Shown here: positions 22,601 through 30,171 of the stretch, in pieces | Position numbering within the stretch: the first letter of the stretch is position 1 | Layout: each line of letters starts with the position of its first letter | Source: Phoronis ovalis | Lineage: Eukaryota > Phoronida > Phoronidae | NCBI GenBank assembly: GCA_028565635.1 | Contig: JAOXYB010032619.1 | Span: 1-30,171, forward strand | DNA length: 30,171 nucleotides | Reading direction: 5' to 3' | Made by a program: the position numbers and the translations under genes | Notes under the pieces: generated by a model | The model's database searches: none | Seen by the model: only the letters and a program-made list of their open reading frames with translations | Told to the model about the DNA's origin: nothing

Positions 22601-23719
22601 TATTTAGGGACAATTGCTATTGATAATATGAATGAGTTGTTTGATATAACATGATCAATTTTCTTTGATAATAATTGTTGAATAGATATTTTCATTTAAT
22701 AGTGTTGATCTTTGTAAAATAAGTTGACAATGAATAAATTAATTTTAATAATTGCAAGTATGCTAGGCATTTATGACGAATGTATATTTACTGGGAATGT
22801 ATATTTCTAGATTTTCCTCACAAACAATGGATAGTCAAATGTACCAAATCTTGTACATTCTATGTAGTTATAAAACATGTGTTTTATGTTGTCATTACAG
22901 AAACCGTAGTGTGTTGTCATGGCAATCCACACATAGGGTACACCACTACATTTAAAATATAACTTCATGCATAAACAGTAGCTCATCGCATCCCTTCAAA
23001 AGAGCTGGATGCCAAGCCTGATAACTAAAAAAATTACGGACAATTTGAATTAACGTTGTTACTTGACCACATCATTCCATTTCGTTTTTCAGGTATGGTT
23101 TCAAAACAGAAGAGCCAAGTGGAGAAAAAAGGAAAAAGTTGGACCCCAAAGTCATCCATTTATTCCCTACCCACCTAACACTGTAGGAGTTGCCCCAAGA
23201 TTATTAAGTGGATTACCAAATCAACCAAGTTATGTGGATACAGTTTCAAGGGATTTTTTATTGAAATCCTATGAAAGTTCTGCTGCCATGGCTGCACTAA
23301 GTAGATATTCTGCTTTGCATCAGTTAACCAATAATGGTGGTATACATCCAAATGCCTTGGCAGCCATGTTGCCTTCAGGACTGAGTAATAATCCAATTGC
23401 ACATTTCTTAGGTACTTCTTCACCTCTTCAACATTCATATCACACTGGATTACCAGGTGGTATACCAAGTTTACCACCAATGGGTTCTTTTCAAAATATT
23501 TTAACTACGATGACAAATATGTCTGCCAGTAAATCTCAGACAACGTTAAGAAAATCACCTTCGTTATCACCTCCTGTACTTCCAACAATAAATTCAGCTA
23601 AAAGTCCTGATAGAAAATCATCAAGCATTGCTGCTCTGAGATTGAAAGCTAGAGAACACGAACTCAAATTAGGTCTGTCACCGCCCAAGATAGTTGACGA
23701 AGTGGACATAATGTGTTAA
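19683..23719 (+). CDS. Arx: Aristaless-related homeobox transcription factor (three coding exons)
   Basis: Coding exons at 19683-20185, 20482-20527 and 23093-23719 give 391 residues. In known animals Arx is a nuclear regulator of forebrain interneuron and pancreatic or endocrine cell fates. The paired-like homeodomain spans residues 138-197, with Gln at homeodomain position 50 (Q187) and the WFQNRRAKW recognition helix. Basic clusters KRKQRR and RAKWRKKEK flank it. The acidic stretch [10 protein letters not shown] to DIDFEEY (about 91-133) precedes it, as in other Arx proteins. The OAR (aristaless) motif, [18 protein letters not shown], lies at 359-376, and the protein ends in a free cysteine as Arx proteins do. 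The 46-bp middle exon splits the homeodomain after FTR and before VWFQN, the usual paired-like intron positions. An in-frame TAA at 19626-19628 supports the ATG. Oddities: no polyalanine tracts and no recognisable N-terminal octapeptide. It is shorter than human ARX (562 residues). Confidence 0.97.
20186..20481 (+). other. Arx intron 1
   Basis: A 296-bp intron within the homeodomain, with donor GTAGAT and acceptor TTTTACAG. The codon for the arginine before EELAMR is split (phase 2). Nothing else is recognisable inside. Confidence 0.93.
21322..21378. repeat. Perfect 18-bp inverted repeat (hairpin) in Arx intron 2
   Basis: CTAAAATATCCGGACAAA at 21322-21339 is matched perfectly in reverse complement at 21361-21378. 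The 21-base loop contains a second small palindrome, CTTAA-GTATG-TTAAG. Either a tiny foldback transposon remnant or a structured RNA could give this. The bases immediately outside the arms do not pair. Confidence 0.9.
22913..22926. promoter_or_regulatory. RFX X-box-like palindrome in Arx intron 2
   Basis: GTTGTCATGGCAAT matches the symmetrical RFX-family X-box in all but its last base. It lies about 170 bp before the third exon, in a locally less AT-rich patch. Function is inferred from the motif only. Confidence 0.35.
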
Positions 23720-23959
23720 GCATATTAGACAGATAGCGTCACATAGGCACATATAGGCATCATCATCTATTCTGGTTTGGGACCAACATATTAAAAGCAG
23801 GATGGAAATGGGATATACTCTGATAAAGTTGTACTGACGATATACTGACATCATATCTTAATTGGTATGGAAAGAATTCTCCCAGGGATATTCTATACAT
23901 ATTATGTTATATACTTTGCACATATTTTGTGAAAATATATCTGGTTTGTGCATATAGCA

Positions 23960-23965
23960 AATAAA
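23960..23965 (+). terminator. Arx polyadenylation signal
   Basis: A canonical AATAAA lies 241 bases after the Arx stop codon, followed by a T-rich and TG-containing stretch at about 23978-23993. This gives a compact 3' untranslated region. Confidence 0.6.
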
Positions 23966-24670
23966 CATAAATTTTGCATTTTTTTTCTTTGCATTTACCA
24001 GAAAATCTATTTTTGTAATAGATAAACTTCTTTCAGTTCATTATAGGAACAGTATTAATCGGGATCAAAATATATTTGTTCTAGGTCGATGGCTTCTATC
24101 TTTGTTCACTCTGATTCTATGTATTGTTTTCTTTACTTTTATTGTGTTTTGCTTAATTATTCAGTAATACATATTTTAAAGTTTAAAGCCATACGGGTTC
24201 ACTTATCTATAACTTATCACGCGCAGCTTACAGACAATGCAATTTGCAATTTAAATAAACCGGTATGTTATTTAATATATTCCCTTCGTGTCTAGTATGC
24301 GCCAGCCATTACACGAGTTTACACATTTAGACTGATGTCATTTCATGTGGAAACCATTACACTCGTGACAATCCAATATCCACATACAGCAGAAGATCGT
24401 GAGAAAGCTAATATGAAATGAAAGTTTTATACCCCACGAGAGACACGAAAACGGTCAAACAAAACTTGTATATGAACTACATTGTTTATATGATGCAAGA
24501 TTCATTCATCCATTAACCAAATCGTTTCATGTTATCGTTTTAAATTTTAACAAAAATGTCTCGAGGGAAAATTGACGTATGTTTCAACACAAACCGATGA
24601 CATACAAAGCTTAATTAGAGTAACATTTGAGGAAATGAGCATTCATCAGACAAAAGTAAACTCCCTTGTT

Positions 24671-24745
24671 CAGCTGTTCAATCCGCCCTCAGGTGAAAAA
24701 TCTTATAATTAAATCAAACATAGATAGAGTAATCTAATTCACCTG
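24671..24745. promoter_or_regulatory. E-box and homeodomain site cluster 3' of Arx
   Basis: CAGCTG (24671-24676), CAGGTG (24690-24695), TAATTA (24706-24711) and CACCTG (24740-24745) fall within 75 bp. TAATTA is the preferred core of paired-like homeodomains including Arx. This is a candidate bHLH/homeodomain enhancer, not proven. Confidence 0.3.
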
Positions 24746-25259
24746 CTTAGAAATCTTATTGTATTCTATAGATTTATTAATTTCCTTAATTTTTTTATCT
24801 ATTAATGTATTATTTTTTTATTGGCATGCATCAATCATTCATGTGAAACTCGTATTTTTTGTTCTTAGATAATTTCCTTTTAGTTATTTTCAATTGAAAC
24901 TTACATATTTTCTTAATTACACTTCCTTTGTCTAATTAATTTTTAATTGCAAGAAAGCAAAATATCTCTCTACTAACCTATATAGCTGTATAAATATCAA
25001 TTATTACCATACAAATGTAATGAAACGATATAGACATTTCTGTATTTATTCTATTGCTTGTTGTATAAACAACTTCTCGAACTTTATTTATGGAGTACAA
25101 TAGAAATCGAGTTAAGTACAATCCGTAATTAAAATCTAGTCTGGATCTAGTTACATAAAATAAAATTCTAAATAATTGAAGGAAAAATATTAGTCCGTTC
25201 TTTTTTTCCTAATGGAAAACCATGCTTTTCGTTTCTTTTACCCCATGTAGCTTCAGATG

Positions 25260-25278
25260 TGACGTCATAGAAACAATA
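25260..25278. promoter_or_regulatory. Perfect CRE next to a SOX-like site
   Basis: TGACGTCA at 25260-25267 is the full palindromic cAMP-response element. AACAAT (SOX-like) follows at about 25272-25277. It lies between the convergent Arx and POLA1 genes. The CRE octamer is rare by chance in AT-rich DNA. Confidence 0.35.
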
Positions 25279-26084
25279 AGGTTAAGGCAACTGGTATTTC
25301 CCTCATAGGGAGATTTCCTAAATTTAAAAAGTTTCTTAGAACAATGACCGAGTGTTTCAAAATTACAAACCAACGCTTTTATTATTTACATCATTCAAAG
25401 GAAAGATTTACATGTCATTTACTAATTATAGTTAGTTATAAACATTTTTTTTATATTACAAAATTTGTGTAGACATACAGGTGGATATTTTTTATACTCC
25501 AGCATGCTATTGTTCCTTATTGCAGACATATTTAACCTCACGGTAGTTGTATTCCATCACTTGTTAGTACTATTAGCTAGCTAGTACATAGCATCTGTCA
25601 ATAGTCCCAGGATTCTAGGCAGAGAGATGCCTACAACCTGTTTATCCTCCGGTGCATATTTCATCAATGAATTCTTCGCACTAATAATTTTTATTAACCC
25701 TTTGAGATTAGTAAATAAGATGACAAACAAACGCGTATATGAATTAAAATTTATTTTTTATACATACAGCTTCAGAATTCACATTCCAATGGCTACCTAT
25801 TCATGTAACTCTAGGAAACTAACAGATTTCGATTTTATAAGCATACTAATTTAAGCCATCAAATATTTTGTCAGTTTTACATTTATTCTATATGTCAATT
25901 CTACAAATTTACCATATATCAAAGTTTCTTAAAAATATGCTTTGAATTTATAGTAACAGTTCCCCTTGAATATTCATATAAAAGTTAATGTACCTTTCAA
26001 CTTTCAAGTTCAATATAAAACAGTGATTTCTAATTTTACCATTTACCATTGCGAGTCATTTATCTACATAAATATGGAAACTGA

Positions 26085-26090
26085 TTTATT
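26085..26090 (-). terminator. AATAAA overlapping the POLA1 stop codon
   Basis: On the minus strand the last codons, ATG AAA TAA, run into an AATAAA hexamer. The hexamer overlaps the stop, so if used the 3' untranslated region would be only about 20 bases. Another AATAAA lies on the minus strand near 25881-25886 and is the more usual choice. Confidence 0.3.
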
Positions 26091-28996
26091 TCATTGTAAA
26101 CAGTCCTTCGAACAGTTTGTTTAAGTTGACTTTTGAATATGCATTTTGTTCTAATTTCTGTCGTATGTGTGACTTCAGTAGATTGTACTGCTCTTTGTAA
26201 GCATCAGACACTCCTGCAGCAACTGAAATTTTAAAAATAATTATATGTAACATACAATAGATATTTTCTCATTCACAAATAAACTAAGGAAATTAAACAA
26301 TAAAGATACCTAAGTTGATCTACAAGGGCATGGTGACATTGGTCAAAATAATGCTTTACACAAATTCTCTCCTGCCACTATAATCTCAACAGGTTTTCAT
26401 GCAATGAGCAGAGGTGAACTGGTATTTGAAAAACACGGATCTCTTAAACTAAAGGAATGGAACATCATACTCGGCTGATTCACCCCTAAGTCAGCCACTG
26501 TAAAAGATGAAATATATACCTTTTCTACCTTCAAATGGCAATAGTTCTATAGCTTTAGGCAGGTTAAACATATATTGGTAGAACAACATCTGAGTATACA
26601 AACTAGTATCAGAATACTGTAAAAAAACAAATACATAATTATAATTTGCAATTTATTTCTAGTATTTCTTATTGATTTCAAAAATTAGTAACACTATCAA
26701 GAACATAATTTGCAAGATTATAAAAAATAGTCAAATATAGAATAAAAAAAAAATAACACAAGATTTCGATATCTCGACATATATAGGGATATTTAGTGGA
26801 GGCAGCAAATTAATTATAGACTGTTTATACAGCAAAACAACAAAATCATTCTTTAAATATTTGTTCATGCTTGTCTATAGTTTGGTTTATTTTATAATGC
26901 AATTTATAATACAAGTAGGAACAAAACAACTATAAGACAACATAAAAAAGTGGAGACAACATAAATATCTACATGTAGATTCATCTACATATTCAAAAAC
27001 TAAATAGTTTGGTTGAAGTTCATGAGCACTCATTACCTCAGCTTCCAAATTCCCTCGATGACAGGTCTGACATGTTACGTGTCCACGGTGATAATTGAGA
27101 GGAAGTTTACGAGTTCTAGCAGCACATGTGGAATCATCACATTTCATCCAACCCTACATTACATAACGGTATTATAAGATTTGCTTGAAGGTTATATCAC
27201 ATATGACACAGAAATCAACGATTTGCATTACATTAACAACCCTAAACTGGGATTAGGTTATTGTGGTATTATAATGCTAATTGTGACAGTGGCAAATTTA
27301 AAAGACTGGATTTTTGTGAAGAATGCACTTACTTCATAATATTTTTTGACAAAAGATCGAATGTCCAATGTGAGCTTGTTGATAAGGACGTCAACATTGT
27401 CTCCAGGCCTGTAACTACATTTTTCATTTGTACAGGTTTCCAGTGAGCACTTGAGTGCAGTTCCCTAAAAGAAAAATATACAAAGTCTTGACTGCTATAT
27501 ATGCTGTTAGCCTGCTGCATAAAGGTTTTCAGGCAGATGATTTTTTTATTCTTATCTAAGTAATACTATGCATCATTTCTTAAAGGAGTTACATTGCTGT
27601 AAAAAACTGAGTTACACAACTTCAGTTCTAACACAATTCTGTTTTATCCTTTCAAAATGACTTTGTAAGACAGAAATAGATGAGTTATTTACAGAGAAAT
27701 TTGAGACTTATTTTATAACTTTAAATTTAGAAACATGCAGTGTGAACCACCCAATTTGTTGGTTATTTTTACAAACAATGTGATTTTTATTCTTTAAAAA
27801 GAATACATTTTCATACAACAGTTTACAAATTTAAATCAGTTTGTTTTGTTACCCTTTTTAGTAAATCAAGTTAACCATGTCACGAAGCAATTGCAAGGAA
27901 TGACACGTCTCAGGCACTCAATCAACTTAAACTATTAAAAACATACTTCATTTAGCAAGCCATTTCTTTCAAAAGTGTCTAGAATAAAACCTTTTAGCTT
28001 AAACACACTTAATTTAAGTTCACAATAAAGACAATTTAGACTCACACCTGGATTTAAAGGGTTTGAATTAATGTAATGCGAGATTAAGAGGTAGCTCAAT
28101 TGTTGAAACACGTAAATATTTTGAAACATGGACAATCATAAGCCTATCCGAAGTTCAAATATGTACACTTTCAATTGGTTTGTTTAACTAAGTTGTAGGT
28201 TATGACTAGCATTCTTTGTGTATACTCGTGACTCGTTATATAGAATTATTGTAATAGTCATGACTCCTAGCAATTACAGGTAGACTAAATTATATCTTCT
28301 TTTAAGTATTAGGTCAAATCAGCCAAACACTTGGGATGGCAAAAATGAAAATTGATATTCTAAAAGGACAAAGTGCATGCATCTTGAAACAGGTAACTTG
28401 TCAATCATATTTTATGCATATATGCAAGACACACTTAGCGAAAAATAATCCCTTGAATAAATTTATGTAACAACAAATTATTTTTAATTTGAAGTAGCCG
28501 AGACAACTGCCACTCGGACAATAGGTAGCGGATATCTCAAACTTTGTGCTAACATCAGGTAACAAAATTGAAAGCTGTCAAATATCACATAAATTTCAAT
28601 GAGCTATACTACTACTATATTAGTGAAATAATGAGAGTCAAATTTATGAATAGGATTGTTCCAAACAAAAAGATGTACAGCTTCTGTTTCAAAAACATTT
28701 TTATACTTAATCTATAGAAAACAGATTAGTTATAATCATACTTATATAATCATACTTATTTGAACAAAGCTGAATGGAACTATGCCTAAATGTTGCAAAA
28801 TACAAGATACATAGACTTACCATCCCAACAAAAACACCATCAAAGATGATTTCCTTCTTGCATATAGGACACACAAATTTGAATCTGTCACAATCTTTGT
28901 ACCGTTCTTCCTCAGAAAGTTGAGCACCAAGCATTGCGTCTTCTTCATCGTAGGCCTGATGTTGCATGGAATGCTTGTAACCTGATGGATCAAGCC
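26086..28996 (-). CDS. POLA1: DNA polymerase alpha catalytic subunit, last five coding exons (partial)
   Basis: Minus-strand exons at 28821-28996, 27333-27464, 27037-27153, 26520-26616 and 26086-26222 encode the final 218 residues; the 5' part lies beyond the right edge. The subunit extends RNA primers at nuclear replication origins within the primase complex. The first exon starts LDPSGYK and has YKDCDRFKFVCPIC. Zinc module 1 is CPIC plus CSLETC in the next exon. Zinc module 2 is KCDDSTC plus CQTC. The spacings C-x2-C and C-x4-C match human p180. The link NKLTLDIRSFVKKYYEGW is nearly invariant in the family. The last exon carries YSKVNLNKLFEGLF, corresponding to the C-terminal segment that contacts primase in known complexes. 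Introns are 1,356, 179, 420 and 297 bp, all GT-AG. The gene runs head-on toward Arx. Confidence 0.97.
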
Positions 28997-30171
28997 CTAC
29001 AAAAACACAGAATCTACATCTTGAAAAGGCAGCACCGATAAATTTGAAATATCAAATTTCGACAACTAGACAATAAAACAATAATATTGTAAATGTTACA
29101 TCACTAAGGATGATGTCAAGCTTCGTAAATTTAAATGTCTTTTATTCCGTAATGGGTTAAATTTGATTATACAAAATACCCTGTGTGTTTCCAAACATGC
29201 AAACTTTTAAAAAATCCCATAAAATATGGTGAATGTTAAAAAATCATCAACTGAAAAGCTGTATTTTCCCTTTTTGACTCAAGTACTGCACGGAGCCAAT
29301 TAGAGGATTACCCAGTACAGCAAGAAGCCAATTAAGAGGATTAGTGGGTCTACAGCTTATCCCTATCAAAACTATATTGAAGCACTTGGTCAGGATAATA
29401 AATTCTTCCTAATACAAAGGGTATAAAACTTGGTAATTTATCAAAGAGTTGCAGTTTACCATTTTTAGCATTTAAAACCGATGAATTTTAAAACAATAAA
29501 GCATGTGAATATACATAGTAATTGATGAAGTTTTTTTTCACCCACGAGCTCTTTATCATATTTAGATTACTGTTTGAACAAACAGTTGCATTAGGCCATA
29601 AAAAAGGAAGTATATTTACTACAACCTGTTTGTTATTGCTTGTAACTCAAAACTATGCAAAATAATGTAATTGTAAATTCTATTTTTAGGTCAGATGAAG
29701 TTTTTTCTCACGGATGAGCTCTTTATCATATTTAGCTTACTGCCTGAACAAACAGTTGCATTAGGCCATAAAAAAGAAGTATTACAGTAACTAATAAGAA
29801 AATATTACATGTATTTTCCGAGTATGGTAACACTATTTACATATGTTTACTACAAGCTGTTTGTTGTTGTTTGCAACTCAAAACTATGCAAAATAATGTA
29901 ATTGCAAATTCTGATTTTTAGGCCATTTTGTCAAAGCTTAAAAAAACATTGTCAACAAGTTATTTAGGCAATGGTCATAAAACAGTAAACAAGACATTTG
30001 TCATGTCTAATGCACATCCAATGTGTAGGATATTTTTTTAACATTATTGTTTTTTTACATTAGAAAGGAATATAATACATCATGCATTATAATTTGGTTT
30101 ATCATTGTGGGGTACTCTTATTCAAAATGACTGTTTCTGCTGTCTGATGCATTACCCCGGGGGAGAACTAA
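28997..30171 (-). other. POLA1 intron reaching the right edge
   Basis: The exon at 28821-28996 begins after TTTTTGTAG, in phase 2. The preceding exon is not within the remaining 1,175 bases: no frame shows the conserved segment expected before LDPSGYK. The intron holds a direct duplication at 29524-29923 and a pair of short direct repeats near 29286-29336. Confidence 0.7.
29524..29923. repeat. Imperfect tandem duplication in a POLA1 intron
   Basis: Unit 1 (29524-29693) and unit 2 (29694-29923) share GATGAAGTTTTTT, GAGCTCTTTATCATATTTAG, TGAACAAACAGTTGCATTAG and CTCAAAACTATGCAAAATAA in order. Unit 2 has about 60 extra bases, at roughly 29785-29848, placed between matching GAAGTAT and TTTACTACAA words. 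Confidence 0.85.

Larger units (their letters stand above)
20528..23092 (+). other. Arx intron 2
   Basis: A 2,565-bp phase-0 intron with donor GTAAGA and acceptor TTTTTCAG. It holds a perfect hairpin at 21322-21378 and an RFX-like palindrome at 22913-22926. The remainder is AT-rich with no coding potential. Confidence 0.93.
23985..26085. other. Convergent intergenic interval between Arx and POLA1
   Basis: About 2.1 kb without a supported gene; open frames at 24089-24295 and 25627-25854 show no domain. It holds a cluster of E-boxes plus TAATTA at 24671-24745 and a perfect CRE at 25260-25267. POLA1's 3' untranslated region occupies the right part. Confidence 0.5.

Noticed and set aside
23175-23480. 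Minus-strand open frame opposite Arx exon 3
   Set aside because: Shadow of the coding exon with no domain or splice context.
26320-26500. Possible tRNA-derived SINE in a POLA1 intron
   Set aside because: The stretch around GGTGAACTGGTATTTGAA vaguely resembles a B-box, but no A-box, tail or target duplication could be found.
1-30171. CRISPR arrays, operons, prophage or bacterial defence systems
   Set aside because: The window is eukaryotic: spliced genes, homeobox, POLA1 and retroelement. No regularly spaced repeat-spacer array or bacterial gene is present.

Overview
The window looks like nuclear DNA of an invertebrate bilaterian. It is strongly AT-rich, its genes have spliced exons with GT-AG introns, and it holds an Aristaless-related homeobox gene, a C2H2 zinc-finger gene, the catalytic subunit of DNA polymerase alpha, a decayed non-LTR retrotransposon tail and foldback elements. 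A run of exactly 100 N marks an assembly gap in a draft genome. A lophotrochozoan or ambulacrarian is my best guess, but the sequence alone does not settle the phylum.

Layout. (1) 379-5498, minus strand: two tandem four-exon genes, each encoding a small secreted protein with one mannose-6-phosphate-receptor-homology (MRH) domain. They share intron phases and a 21-bp upstream box. The left copy carries a 677-bp foldback element in its third intron. (2) 6782-8299, minus strand: a C2H2 protein with 12 fingers in one uninterrupted coding exon. (3) 8745-9453: the 3' end of a dead non-LTR retrotransposon. (4) 9454-19682: about 10 kb without convincing genes, holding degenerate repeats, a 51-bp minisatellite interrupted by the gap, and a second foldback element. 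It lies upstream of Arx and probably holds regulatory DNA. (5) 19683-23719, plus strand: a complete Arx gene in three coding exons. (6) 23720-26085: the convergent intergenic interval. (7) 26086 to beyond the right edge, minus strand: the last five coding exons of POLA1, with the two C-terminal zinc modules.

The most interesting feature is the Arx/POLA1 pair, arranged tail-to-tail with 2.37 kb between stop codons. The same neighbours in the same convergent orientation occur at human Xp21-22, where Arx enhancers lie near and inside POLA1. The window therefore probably samples an ancient genomic regulatory block. Secondary leads are coordinated loss of one disulfide pair in the MRH duplicates, a perfect 18-bp-stem hairpin in Arx intron 2, and an Arx protein whose N-terminus lacks a recognisable octapeptide repressor motif.
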